Counted from the stretch's first letter, positions 6,599-14,695 are shown. The stretch: DNA of 20,913 nt from an uncultured Variovorax sp. (GCA_903872875.1 CAIQMJ010000265.1:1-20913), one strand, 5' to 3'. Translations and numbers: made by a program. Notes: generated by a model not told the origin, from the sequence alone.

Positions 6599-7726
6599 TC
6601 AGGCCTTGGCCCGGACGTCGAGCCAGGGCAGTTGCCCGGCGGTGTAGCGGTAGGTCTGGAACACGCTGTTCAGCCGGCCCGGGCCGGTCTTGCGCGCAGC
6701 GGCGTCCGGGTATTCGGCGAACCAAGGCAGGATGTATTCCCAGACCACTTCGCCCTCGCGGTTCACCTCGAACAGCCGGCCGGTGGCCGACTCGGTGATG
6801 TGCACGTTGCCGTTCCACAGCGGTTGCGCGTTGCCCATGAAGGCCGTGAAGAAGGCGTTGACCATCTCGTCGGCATAGGCCCAGACGACGGTGTTGGTCG
6901 CCGGGTCGATCTCCAGCACGCGCGAGAAGGCGACGTGCGCGCCGGTGCGGAAGTTGCCGTTGTCGAACGCCAGGATGTTGCCGTTGGCCAGCGCCACCGG
7001 CGCATGCTGGTGCGACACCACGCTCGGCGGTATGTGCAGCTTCACGTCGCCGCTGGCCTTGTCGACACCGATGATGCCGGCCGTGGTGCGCAGGCTCATC
7101 AGCACGCGGCCCTGCGCGTCGACGTCGAGCCCGTTGACCAGCGGCCAGTGGTAGCGGCCGAAGCCGGGGTGGATCGGGAAGTCTTCCGGCTTCAGGTGCT
7201 CCCAGGCCTTCCATTCCCAGACGAGCTCGCCGGCGCGGTTCACCTCGCGGATCACGTCGCCGTACATCGTCTCGTCGGGGCCGTGCGCCGTGCCGCCCGG
7301 CCCGCGTTCGGCAAAGCCGGCCGGCACCGGCGCGCAGGCTGCATACAGCAGGTTGCCGTTGGCGAGCCAGCGCGCGTCGTGGTGGTGCGCGGGGTCTTCG
7401 TAGTGCCAGACGACTTCGCCCTCGGGCGTGACTTCGGAGAAGTCGCCGCCATGCCACATCGACCAGGCCGGGTACAGGTCGGGCGAGTGGGCGTGGTTGC
7501 CGTTGTAGCCCATGTTGCCGTTCGGCAGGATCACCGCATGGCGGCCGGCGCGCAGCGGCATCTTCCAGTGGTGCACCACCTCGCCGTCCATGCCGACGAG
7601 GTAGACGTTGCCGTCCGCGGTCTGCGGCGCGATCAGCGTGTAGCCGCCGGCCGATGCCGCCGGATCGTGGGCAATGAGGCCGACGCCGCGGCGGCGCTGG
7701 GTGACTTGGTCAACGGTGGTGGTCAA
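6599..7726 (-). CDS. Arylsulfotransferase-like beta-propeller protein
   Basis: A 375-residue protein resembling arylsulfotransferases (Arylsulfotran_2/ASST-like). It shows repeated propeller-blade patterns: DGEVVHHWKMP, GEVVWHYEDP, GELVWEWKAW, NTVVWAYADE and GEVVWEYILPW, each near an NGN turn (LPNGN, LANGN). His residues at SHQHAP (about 239 and 241) are candidates for the sulfate-accepting histidine of ASST enzymes, but I cannot align this securely. Unlike classical periplasmic ASST there is no signal peptide, suggesting a cytosolic enzyme. The start is TTG 7726: AGGAG lies about 6 bases upstream, and the longer TTG at 7750 has no such site. It is the first gene of the importer operon and is divergent from the LysR gene, so it is probably the regulator's target. 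Confidence 0.8.
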   Translation of the reverse strand: MTTTVDQVTQRRRGVGLIAHDPAASAGGYTLIAPQTADGNVYLVGMDGEVVHHWKMPLRAGRHAVILPNGNMGYNGNHAHSPDLYPAWSMWHGGDFSEVTPEGEVVWHYEDPAHHHDARWLANGNLLYAACAPVPAGFAERGPGGTAHGPDETMYGDVIREVNRAGELVWEWKAWEHLKPEDFPIHPGFGRYHWPLVNGLDVDAQGRVLMSLRTTAGIIGVDKASGDVKLHIPPSVVSHQHAPVALANGNILAFDNGNFRTGAHVAFSRVLEIDPATNTVVWAYADEMVNAFFTAFMGNAQPLWNGNVHITESATGRLFEVNREGEVVWEYILPWFAEYPDAAARKTGPGRLNSVFQTYRYTAGQLPWLDVRAKA

Positions 7727-7848
7727 GGTGTGCTCCTGAGGTGGCCGCAAGCGGCGGCATGTCGATGGAGCGGAATTTAGGGCTTTGCGAGCGTCCGGAA
7801 AATCTGATTGTTTTGAACGGCGCGTACGAATAAACTGAACACTCCACC
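7727..7848. promoter_or_regulatory. Divergent promoter region, arylsulfotransferase operon / LysR gene
   Basis: This 122-bp gap is AT-rich in its right half. On the plus strand TTGTTT (7808-7813), 17 bases, TAAACT (7831-7836) could serve the LysR gene; the RNA would start only a few bases before ATG 7849, which has no Shine-Dalgarno sequence. On the minus strand TTTTCC (7802-7797), 17 bases, TAAATT (7779-7774) could serve the operon, its weak -35 fitting an activator-dependent promoter. AAAA...TTTT at 7799-7814 forms a weak dyad that could be the LysR site. All are matches by eye. Confidence 0.35.
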
Positions 7849-8802
7849 ATGGTTGCCATTTCCCAGTCCTTTCGCTGCTTCGACGAAGTGGCGCGCCGCG
7901 GCTCGATCCGCAAGGCGGCCGAGTCGCTGCATCTCACGGCCGCGGCCGTGCACCAGCAGATCCTGAATCTCGAGGAACAGGTCGGTACCCAGCTGTTCGA
8001 CCGCCTGCCGCGCGGGATGCAGCTCACCACGGCCGGCGAGATCATGGTTGCGGCGGTGCGCCGCAGCCAGCGCGACGTCGACAGCGCGATGGCGCAGGTG
8101 GAAGACCTGCGTGCGCTGCGGCGCGGTCACATCAGCCTCGCGGTGTCCCACTCGTCGGCCGAGCAGCTGGTGCCGGAGGTCATCGAGACCGCGATGCAGC
8201 GCTACCCCGGCGTCACCTACAGCGTGCGGTCCGGCAGCGGCGAGAACATCCTGAAGTGGGTCGCCACCGGAGAGGCCGACATCGGCTTCTGCCTGCGCCG
8301 CAAGCCGCCGCCGGGCATCGAGGAACTGCGACCCTTCGCGCAGCAGCTCGGGCTGGTCACGCCGCCCGGCCATCCGCTGAACGAACTGGGCCGCATGCCG
8401 CGGCTGCGCGACTGCCTGGACCATCCGCTGATCCTGATGACGCCCGACACCGAACTGCGCGCCATGGTCGACCAGATCGACCCGCGCGAGCATCGCAAGG
8501 CGCGCCCACTGGTCGAGACCAGCTCGGTCGCGATGGTGCGGCGGCTGGTGGCCAGCGGCACCGGCATCGGCTTCCTCATCCCGGAGAACGTGGCCGACGA
8601 CGTGGCGCAGGGCAGGCTGGTCTGGACCGCGCTCGCCGACGCGGGTGCGCGCTCCTACAGCTGCCTGTACCAGCGCAGCGGCCAGACCACCACGGTCGCG
8701 ATGGGCATGTTCCTGCAGTTCCTCGAAGCGGCGCTGACGGCGATCGACAAGCGATTCAACGGCGAGGGCACGGCGCTACAGGCGACCAACTTCGCGACCT
8801 GA
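7849..8802 (+). CDS. LysR-family transcriptional regulator
   Basis: A 317-residue DNA-binding regulator. The N-terminal winged helix-turn-helix occupies about residues 4-62 (FDEVARRGSIRKAAESLHLTAAAVHQQILNLEEQVGTQLFDRL), followed by the linker helix and a two-lobed effector-binding domain (GHISLAVSHSSAEQLVPEVI, then GEADIGFCLRR and MVRRLVASGTGIGFLIPE). LysR proteins usually activate a divergent operon when a pathway metabolite binds. The gene is divergent from the arylsulfotransferase/ABC/oxygenase operon with 122 bp between start codons, so that operon is the likely target. The ATG 7849 start gives the standard N-terminus. Confidence 0.93.
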   Translation: MVAISQSFRCFDEVARRGSIRKAAESLHLTAAAVHQQILNLEEQVGTQLFDRLPRGMQLTTAGEIMVAAVRRSQRDVDSAMAQVEDLRALRRGHISLAVSHSSAEQLVPEVIETAMQRYPGVTYSVRSGSGENILKWVATGEADIGFCLRRKPPPGIEELRPFAQQLGLVTPPGHPLNELGRMPRLRDCLDHPLILMTPDTELRAMVDQIDPREHRKARPLVETSSVAMVRRLVASGTGIGFLIPENVADDVAQGRLVWTALADAGARSYSCLYQRSGQTTTVAMGMFLQFLEAALTAIDKRFNGEGTALQATNFAT

Positions 8803-8889
8803 GCCGGCCGGCCGCGTCTGCGGCGCTTGCTGTTGCGGCGGCTACGATCGACGGCTGCCCGGACGCCGGCGCCCCTGATCCAGAGACAA

Positions 8890-9792
8890 ATGACCGACCG
8901 CAAGACCCATCTCGACCCCCGCGCGACTGCCCTGCTCGTCGCCTGCTGCGCCTTCTGGGGCCTGCAGCAGATCCTCATCAAGACCACCGTCACCGAGGTG
9001 CCGCCGATGTGGCAGGCGACGCTGCGCATGACCGGCGCAGTGGCGCTGCTGTGGCTGTGGTGCGCGGCACGCGGCGTGAAGCTGTTCGAGCGCGACGGCA
9101 CGCTGCCGGGCGGCCTGCTGGTGGGGCTGCTGTTCGCCGGCGAATTCATCTGCATCTACATCGGCCTGCAGCACACGTCCGCTTCACGGCTCACCGTGTT
9201 CCTCTATGCCGCGCCCTTCTGGGTCGCGGTGCTGCTGCCGCGCTGGGTGCCGGCCGAACGGCTGCGCGGCATGCAGTGGGTCGGCCTCGCGCTGGCCTTC
9301 GCTGGTGTCGTGCTGGCCTTCAGCGAGAGCTTCGGCCATGCGAGTTCGGAGCAGCTCTTCGGCGACGCGCTGGGCGTCGCCGCCGGCCTCATGTGGGCGC
9401 TGACCACGCTGTCGATCCGCGCCACGCGGCTGGCCACCGCGAGCGCCGAGAAGACGCTCTTCTACCAATTGGCCGTGACCGCGGTGCTGTGCCCGATCCT
9501 GTCCATGCTGCGCGGCGAGAGCTGGGGCTTCGGCTATTCGGGCGGTGCCTGGACCTCGATCGCGGCGCAGACGCTGGTCGGCGCGTTCGCCAGCTACCTC
9601 GCGTGGATGTGGCTGCTGCGGCACTACCCGGCCACGCGCATCTCGTCCTTCACCTTCCTCACGCCGCTGTTCGCGCTGGTCTTCGGTGTCGTGCTGCTGA
9701 AGGAGCCGCTCACGCCGCAACTGCTGCTGGCGCTCGGCGGCGTGGCGCTGGGCATCGTGCTGGTGAACCGGCGGGTGGCGAAGCCGGCCTGA
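8890..9792 (+). CDS. EamA/DMT-superfamily transporter
   Basis: A 300-residue inner-membrane protein with ten predicted helices arranged as two EamA repeats: first repeat about residues 12-140 (ALLVACCAFWGLQQILIK...), second about 155-295 (ALGVAAGLMWALTTLSIRAT ... FASYLAWMWLLRHYPATRISSFTFLTPLFALVFGVVLLKEPL). The last stretch, with F-L-x-P-x-F-A and the K-E-P-L turn, is characteristic of DMT exporters. The family exports amino acids or other metabolites; the substrate is unknown. The start ATG 8890 (MTDRKTHLDPRATALL) is chosen over an earlier in-frame codon at 8827 because it gives the usual short cytosolic N-terminus and leaves 87 bases after the LysR gene. Upstream AGAGAC is a weak ribosome site. 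Confidence 0.9.
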   Translation: MTDRKTHLDPRATALLVACCAFWGLQQILIKTTVTEVPPMWQATLRMTGAVALLWLWCAARGVKLFERDGTLPGGLLVGLLFAGEFICIYIGLQHTSASRLTVFLYAAPFWVAVLLPRWVPAERLRGMQWVGLALAFAGVVLAFSESFGHASSEQLFGDALGVAAGLMWALTTLSIRATRLATASAEKTLFYQLAVTAVLCPILSMLRGESWGFGYSGGAWTSIAAQTLVGAFASYLAWMWLLRHYPATRISSFTFLTPLFALVFGVVLLKEPLTPQLLLALGGVALGIVLVNRRVAKPA

Positions 9793-9801
9793 TGCCGCAT
9801 T

Positions 9802-9834
9802 CTGCAAATGCAAGAAAATTTCTTCAATTTGCAG
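9802..9834. promoter_or_regulatory. 33-bp AT-rich imperfect palindrome upstream of glutaminase
   Basis: Outer arms CTGCAAAT / ATTTGCAG (8 bp, perfect) enclose inner arms AAGAAA / TTTCTT around a single central A; only the two-base steps between inner and outer arms do not pair. It stands out in GC-rich DNA. It lies 9 bases after the EamA stop codon and 28 bases before the glutaminase ATG. Such symmetry fits a dimeric operator (Lrp/AsnC-type sites look like this) or, less likely, a terminator, since there is no GC stem or U-tract. Confidence 0.55.
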
Positions 9835-9862
9835 CGTTTCCGGTGCCTGTCCTGATCACAGC

Positions 9863-10813
9863 ATGAACTTCCAACCCGTCCTCGACGAGATCGTCGCCAC
9901 CCTGCGCCCGCAGTTCGGCGCAGCCGGCACCGTGGCCCGCTACATCCCAGCGCTGGCGCGCGTGCCGGCCGAGCGCTTCGGCATCGCGCTGCGCACCTGC
10001 GAGGGCGCGGAGGCCTGTGCGGGCGACGCCGCCGTGCCCTTCTCGATCCAGAGCATCTCGAAGCTCTTCACGCTGACCGTCGCGATGCGCAACATGGGCG
10101 ACGACCTGTGGCAGCGCATCGGACGCGAGCCATCGGGCAACCCCTTCAACTCGCTGGTGCAGCTGGAGAGCGAACAGGGCAAACCGCGCAACCCGTTCAT
10201 CAATGCCGGCGCCATCGCGGTGGCCGACCGGCTGCTGAGCCTGTCCGGACCTGGCGCAGGACATGGCGCAGGATCTGACGGCAAGGCCAAGGCCGATCTG
10301 CTGGCCCTGATGTCCGACCTCGCGGGCGAGCCGATCGGCTACGACGACGAGGTCGCCGCGTCCGAGGCAGCGACCGGCTTTCGCAACGTGGCGCTCGCCA
10401 ACTTCATGAAGAGCTTCGGCAAGCTCGACAACGACGTCGCGGCCGTCCTCGACATGTACTTCCACCAGTGCGCGCTGCGCATGAGCTGCGTGCAGCTGGC
10501 GCGTGCCGCGTCCTTCCTGTGCCGCGACGGCGAGCATCCGGCCGAGGGGCGCCAGGAAGTGACGACGGCACGGCAGGCGCGCCGCATCAACGCGCTGATG
10601 CTGACCTGCGGCACCTACGACGCGGCCGGCGACGTCGCCTTCTCGATCGGCCTGCCCTGCAAGAGCGGCGTGGGCGGCGGCATCGTGGCGGTGGTGCCCG
10701 ACAAGCTCACGCTGTGCGTCTGGTCGCCGCCGCTCGACGCCACCGGCAACTCGCTGTTGGGCCTGAAGGCGCTGGAGCTGTTCGTGGCGAGGACCGGCCT
10801 GTCGGTGTTCTGA
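9863..10813 (+). CDS. glsA: Glutaminase (serine-dependent beta-lactamase fold)
   Basis: A 316-residue cytosolic glutaminase converting L-glutamine to L-glutamate and ammonia. The catalytic S-x-x-K pair is Ser64 and Lys67 in FSIQSISKLF. Other family hallmarks are GREPSGNPFNSL, NPFINAGAI, the ALMLTCGTYDAAGDVAFSIG region with its conserved tyrosine, and the terminal KSGVGGGIVAVVP loop. Length is typical (about 305-330). A family-variable insert, GPGAGHGAGSDGKAK, lies mid-protein. The start ATG 9863 follows the palindrome at 9802-9834, which probably controls it. The stop is 15 bases from the convergent MFS gene. I am sure of the enzyme; the symbol follows common usage (glsA/glsB paralogues cannot be told apart here). 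Confidence 0.95.
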   Translation: MNFQPVLDEIVATLRPQFGAAGTVARYIPALARVPAERFGIALRTCEGAEACAGDAAVPFSIQSISKLFTLTVAMRNMGDDLWQRIGREPSGNPFNSLVQLESEQGKPRNPFINAGAIAVADRLLSLSGPGAGHGAGSDGKAKADLLALMSDLAGEPIGYDDEVAASEAATGFRNVALANFMKSFGKLDNDVAAVLDMYFHQCALRMSCVQLARAASFLCRDGEHPAEGRQEVTTARQARRINALMLTCGTYDAAGDVAFSIGLPCKSGVGGGIVAVVPDKLTLCVWSPPLDATGNSLLGLKALELFVARTGLSVF

Positions 10814-10828
10814 GCCTTCCGGGCCGCA

Positions 10829-12175
10829 TCAGGCCCTGGCCTTGCCCAGCGCACTCGCCGGCATGGCGGCCAGCATCAGCAGCGCCGACAGGACCAGTGC
10901 ACCGCTGAGCACGTACAGGCTCGCGGTGAAGCCGCCGGTCGACGCCTTCAGCGCACCGACCAGCATCGGCGCCACCAGGCCGGCGCAGCCGCCGATGGTG
11001 CTGATGAGCGCGATGCCCGCCGCCGCCGCGCGCTTCGACATGAAGATGCCCGGCACCGACCAGAGGATGGTGAACGCGGCGGACACGCCCATCGACGTCA
11101 GCGCAAGGCACAGCACCGCGGCCACCGGGCTCTGCATGAACAGCGTGGTCGCCGCCAGCCCGGCCGCACCAACCAAGGCGCTCAGCGCGAAGTGCCAGCG
11201 ACGCTCCTGGCGCCGGTCCGAGCGGCGGCCGACGACGATGTTGGCCGCGATCCCGGCCACCGCGGGAATCACGGAATAGAAGCCGATCTCCATCACGCTC
11301 AGGCCCATCGACTTCAGGATGGTCGGCTGCCAGAACGACATCGCGTAGATGCCGAGGATGATCAGGAAGGACATGAAGCCGATCAGCCAGACGCGGCCGT
11401 CGCGCATGGCCGCGCCGAAGGTGTGGCGCTCCGTGGCGCCATGCACCGCCTGGTCATCGGCCAGCAGCCGCGCCACGCGCTGCTGCTCGGCGGGGCGCAG
11501 CCACGGCGCCTGCGCCGGACCGTTCGGCAGCCAGCGGAACACGGCGATGCCGAGCAGCACGCTCGGCAGGCCTTCGAGCAGGAACAGCCATTGCCAACCG
11601 CGCAGCGCCAGCACGCCGTCGAGGTAGGTCATCGTGAGCCCGGCCACCGGCCCGGCCACGATCGGCGCCGCGCCGAAGGCCATGAAGAACAGCGCAGTGG
11701 CCTGGGCACGCCGGTTCGACGGGAACCACAGCGTCAGGTAGAACAGCACGCCCGGCGCGAAACCGGCCTCGAACACGCCGAGCAAGAAGCGCAGCACGTA
11801 GAACTGGGTCGGCGTGGTCACGAACATCATCGCGGCCGACGCCAGGCCCCACAGGCCCATGATCCGCAGCAGCGTGGCCCGCACGCCGATCCGCGCGAGC
11901 ATCAGGTTGCTCGGTATCTCGAAGATCGCGTAGCCGACGAAGAAGATGCCCGCGCCCAGGCCGAACATCGCGTCGCCGAAGCCGAGCAGGTCCTTCATCT
12001 GCAGCTGTGCATAGCCGACGTTGGTCCGGTCCAGGTAGTTCAGCACGTAGCAGGCGCACAGCAGCGGCATCAGCCGCCAGGTGATCCTGCGGAAGAGCGC
12101 ATCGTCCTCGCGTGCGAGGGAGCCTGACGCGGCGGGTGGCGCGGTTCGCGCCGGGTCGAGGGTGGCGGTGTTCAT
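10829..12175 (-). CDS. MFS transporter, anion:cation symporter (ACS) type
   Basis: A 448-residue inner-membrane transporter with twelve predicted helices. The N-terminal RRITWRLMPLLCACYVLNYLDRTNVGYA is the signature opening of ACS/phthalate-permease-type major facilitators, with the conserved LNYLDR-x-N in helix 1. GVFEAGFAPGVLFYLTLWFPSNRRAQATALFF is the second typical motif, and a central cytosolic loop follows WLPNGPAQAPWL. Such proteins import organic anions such as hexuronates, phthalates or tartrate with protons. The start ATG 12175 has AAGGAG about 9 bases upstream. It is the last gene of the operon, 36 bases after the metallo-beta-lactamase-fold gene, and probably imports the operon's substrate. 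Confidence 0.92.
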   Translation of the reverse strand: MNTATLDPARTAPPAASGSLAREDDALFRRITWRLMPLLCACYVLNYLDRTNVGYAQLQMKDLLGFGDAMFGLGAGIFFVGYAIFEIPSNLMLARIGVRATLLRIMGLWGLASAAMMFVTTPTQFYVLRFLLGVFEAGFAPGVLFYLTLWFPSNRRAQATALFFMAFGAAPIVAGPVAGLTMTYLDGVLALRGWQWLFLLEGLPSVLLGIAVFRWLPNGPAQAPWLRPAEQQRVARLLADDQAVHGATERHTFGAAMRDGRVWLIGFMSFLIILGIYAMSFWQPTILKSMGLSVMEIGFYSVIPAVAGIAANIVVGRRSDRRQERRWHFALSALVGAAGLAATTLFMQSPVAAVLCLALTSMGVSAAFTILWSVPGIFMSKRAAAAGIALISTIGGCAGLVAPMLVGALKASTGGFTASLYVLSGALVLSALLMLAAMPASALGKARA

Positions 12176-12211
12176 GGATGTGTCTCCTTCGTTGTCGTGG
12201 CCCGATGTATG

Positions 12212-13285
12212 TCAGCGCCGTGCCGGCGTGCCGAAACGCGTCTCGCCCCACAGGTGGCTGGTTGGCGCACCTGGGAACAGCCAATGCGGCGTGCACTCGC
12301 TCGACGGCACGACATTGCTGAAGCCGTGCGTGGCCGAGGTGCCGGCCAGCGTCTTCTCCAGCACCATCGACAGGTACTGGTCGTTGCTGCCTTCCTGCGT
12401 GTTGCCGTTCAGGATGACCTCCGCACCCGTGGCCTTGGCATAGCGCCGGATGCCGTTGTGGCGCGACTCGGCGGGCGACCAGCTGTCCGCGGACACGCCG
12501 TTCTCGCTGCTCACCCGCAGCCCGTCGGGCGTGCGGTAGACGAGCGAATGGTTGCCTTCGGTATGGCCGGGCGTGTGCACCAGCGCGACGCCGGGGCCGA
12601 GCCTCACGCTGCCGTCGAACGCCACGATGCGCGCGTCCGCCACGCCGTCGATGCCGTGCGGGCAGTACCACTCGGCCTGCAGCGGCAGCAGGCCGCGCAC
12701 GCTCGCCAGCTCCTGCCGATGCACCAGCAGCTTCGCGCGCGGCAGCAGCCCCGGCATGCCGCCGATGCCGAGCCAGCGGCGCACGTCCTGCGTGTGCAGG
12801 TGGTCGTAGGTGATGTAGTCGACCTGCTCGGGCGCGACGCCGGCGGCGGCCAGGGCCTGCGGCACGGTCGCGTAGACCGGTGCGATCGTGCTGTGCAGGA
12901 ACTTCGGCGTCTGCTCGCCGAGCCGCTTGAAGTACGGCGTCTCGTTGCCGGCCTCGAAGTCGGCGGGCGTGAACAGCAGCGTGCGCAGCTGGCCGTCGAA
13001 GTCGTCGTACTGGATCAGCGTGGTGCGTGCGAGCAGATGCACCATGTGCGGCTTCAGCATCTGCTGCGAGTACACGCCGGTGAACGCGAACCACGCCGGG
13101 TACGGGATGCGCAGCAGGTTGAAGCTGCGCGCATGGTGCACCGGCGGCGCGTCCAGCATCTCCGCGCGAAAGGCTTCGGCCGCGTGCCGCACGGCGCGCA
13201 GCCGGTCCTGCGGCATCGGTGACTGGCGCGCGCCGTCGAAGGCCGTGACCGGCACGAGGCCGGTCGGCTCTGGATCTCTGGTCAT
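12212..13285 (-). CDS. Metallo-beta-lactamase-fold hydrolase with altered metal motif
   Basis: A 357-residue predicted hydrolase. The metallo-beta-lactamase fold is suggested by ITYDHLHTQDVRRW (His162, His164, Asp167) and VHTPGHTEGNHSLVY (His241), the typical H-T-P-G-H-T-x-G motif. The first motif reads H-x-H-x-x-D rather than the standard H-x-H-x-D-H, and at the usual bridging Asp position there is SSENGVSAD (Glu261 as a candidate). Metal coordination may therefore be unusual. About 150 residues precede the first metal motif, longer than in simple lactonases. The start ATG 13285 (MTRDPEPTG) has GGGAG upstream; an earlier in-frame ATG at 13321 lacks one. It lies 72 bases after the SDR gene. 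Lactone or ester hydrolysis is plausible but not shown. Confidence 0.75.
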   Translation of the reverse strand: MTRDPEPTGLVPVTAFDGARQSPMPQDRLRAVRHAAEAFRAEMLDAPPVHHARSFNLLRIPYPAWFAFTGVYSQQMLKPHMVHLLARTTLIQYDDFDGQLRTLLFTPADFEAGNETPYFKRLGEQTPKFLHSTIAPVYATVPQALAAAGVAPEQVDYITYDHLHTQDVRRWLGIGGMPGLLPRAKLLVHRQELASVRGLLPLQAEWYCPHGIDGVADARIVAFDGSVRLGPGVALVHTPGHTEGNHSLVYRTPDGLRVSSENGVSADSWSPAESRHNGIRRYAKATGAEVILNGNTQEGSNDQYLSMVLEKTLAGTSATHGFSNVVPSSECTPHWLFPGAPTSHLWGETRFGTPARR

Positions 13286-13357
13286 GGACGGATCTCCCTG
13301 GATGGAAACGATGGAAGCCATGGAAGCGGAAGGCGATGAACGGGAAGCGAGCCGCGC

Positions 13358-14158
13358 TCAATACACGGAGCGGCCGCCCGAGATGTCGAACACGGCGCCG
13401 GTGCTGAAAGAGCAGTCGCCGCCGGCCAGCCACGCGGCCATGGCGGCGACCTCGTCGACCTCGACGAAGCGACCCATCGGCACACGCGCCAGCAATGCCT
13501 GGTTCAACTGTTCGCGATGCTCGGCCGGCACGCCGGCGAACACCGCGGTGTCGGCCGCCGACGGCGTGATGCAGTTCACCAGCACGCCCTGCGTCGCCAG
13601 TTCCTTGCCCAGCGACTTGGTGAGCGCGATGAGCCCGGCCTTCGACGCCGAATACGCGGCGTTCAGGCCGTTGCCCTCCTTGCCCGCGACCGACGCGACG
13701 TTGACGATGCGGCCGCGCCGCTGCGCATCGGCCGGCGGCATCGACCGCGCCAGCATGTGCGGCACCACCGCGCGGCAGCACAGCCAGGCACCGGTCAGGT
13801 TGATGTCGAGCACCTGCCGCCACTGGGCCGGCGTGTGCGTCCAGGCGTTCACCGTCGGCCCGAGCACGCCCGCGTTGTTGACGAGCAGGTCGATCGCGCC
13901 GAAGGCCCGCAGCGACTGCCCGACGGCGGCGTCCACCTGCGCCTCGTCGCGCACGTCGACCACGGCGGCGCTGACGGGGCCACGCGGGCTCAGCGCTTCC
14001 AGCGCCTGCGCCAGCACATCGGCTTCGATGTCCCACAGCGCGACGCTGGCGCCGTCGGCCAGGTAGCGGCGCGCGATCGCGAGTCCGATGCCGCGTGCGC
14101 CGCCGGTGACGATCGCGTGGCGCCCATGCAGCGCGCTCACGGAGCCCACGGCGCTCAT
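13358..14158 (-). CDS. Short-chain dehydrogenase/reductase (SDR)
   Basis: A 266-residue classical SDR oxidoreductase. The cofactor motif is TGGARGIG (18-25), followed by Asp43 in ALWDIEAD, which suggests NAD(H) preference. NNAG is at 94-97. The active site is Asn120 (DINLTG), Ser156 (NVASVAG), Tyr169 and Lys173 (YSASK), all present. The C-terminal FDISGGRSVY is usual. The ATG at 14158 overlaps the preceding gene's stop by four bases (ATGA), implying translational coupling; the much longer open frame upstream is rejected as it runs through the SnoaL gene. It probably oxidises an alcohol or reduces a ketone in the pathway shared with the hydrolase and transporter. The substrate is unknown. Confidence 0.93.
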   Translation of the reverse strand: MSAVGSVSALHGRHAIVTGGARGIGLAIARRYLADGASVALWDIEADVLAQALEALSPRGPVSAAVVDVRDEAQVDAAVGQSLRAFGAIDLLVNNAGVLGPTVNAWTHTPAQWRQVLDINLTGAWLCCRAVVPHMLARSMPPADAQRRGRIVNVASVAGKEGNGLNAAYSASKAGLIALTKSLGKELATQGVLVNCITPSAADTAVFAGVPAEHREQLNQALLARVPMGRFVEVDEVAAMAAWLAGGDCSFSTGAVFDISGGRSVY

Positions 14159-14664
14159 GCCTCGGCGGCCTGCGGCGTGCGATCGGCTGTCGGCGCCGCG
14201 CCCAGCAGGCCGGCCAGCACGCCCTGCACCGCCTGCGCCGGCACGCCAGCGAGCAGTTGCCGCAGCATGGTGAGCGAGTCGAAGTACACGCGCTCGCAGA
14301 CCAGCTGCTCGCCGTCGAAGATGAACAGCGCGATCATCCGGCAGCGGAACGCATTGCCGGTGGGCGGCAGACCCTTCAGCGGACCGCGGTGCGTGCCCAG
14401 AAGCCAGAACTCGACGATCACCGAATCGCCTGCGTGGCGCAACTGGATGATCTCGTGGCGCTGGTCCGGGAAGGCGCGGCGCGTGTCGATGTAGTACTGG
14501 CGCACGTCGGCGATGCCATCGTGCACCTCGCCGCTCGGTATCAGCTCGTAGTGCGGATGCGGAAAGGTGCCGAGCACGGCATCGAAATCCTGCCGCGTCT
14601 CGTCGGCGAAATGGTCGAGCACGAGGCGCTCGCGTCGGGCTTGCAGGTCGGTCTTGGCTTCCAT
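14155..14664 (-). CDS. SnoaL-like / NTF2-fold protein
   Basis: A 169-residue protein resembling SnoaL-like polyketide cyclase/ester cyclase proteins of the NTF2 fold. Features are an N-terminal helix (RRERLVLDHFADETRQDFDAVLGTF), PHPHYELIPSGEVHDGIADVRQYYIDTRRAFPDQRHEI, and the beta-strand pair VIVEFWLLGTHRGPLKGLPPTGNAFRCRMIALFIFDGEQLVCERVYFD, typical of the family. The active site cannot be assigned. The start ATG 14664 (MEAKTDLQ) has GGAG 9 bases upstream; earlier in-frame ATGs at 14679 and 14694 do not. It is the first gene of the operon, overlaps the SDR gene by four bases, and is divergent from the Crp/Fnr-type regulator. Possible roles are isomerisation or ring hydrolysis of a pathway intermediate. 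Confidence 0.8.
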   Translation of the reverse strand: MEAKTDLQARRERLVLDHFADETRQDFDAVLGTFPHPHYELIPSGEVHDGIADVRQYYIDTRRAFPDQRHEIIQLRHAGDSVIVEFWLLGTHRGPLKGLPPTGNAFRCRMIALFIFDGEQLVCERVYFDSLTMLRQLLAGVPAQAVQGVLAGLLGAAPTADRTPQAAEA

Positions 14665-14695
14665 CGGGGTGTGCTCCATGTGACAGGGGAACATC

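Noticed and set aside
5543..7780. A 745-codon plus-strand open frame
   Set aside because: Antisense to the binding-protein and arylsulfotransferase-like genes. The product is a His/Arg/Val-rich nonsense composition.
11454..14036. An 860-codon open frame on the minus strand
   Set aside because: It is a shadow in another frame of the MFS, hydrolase and SDR genes, which have clear motifs. The translation is Arg/Ala/Gly-rich with no domain, as expected in high-GC DNA.
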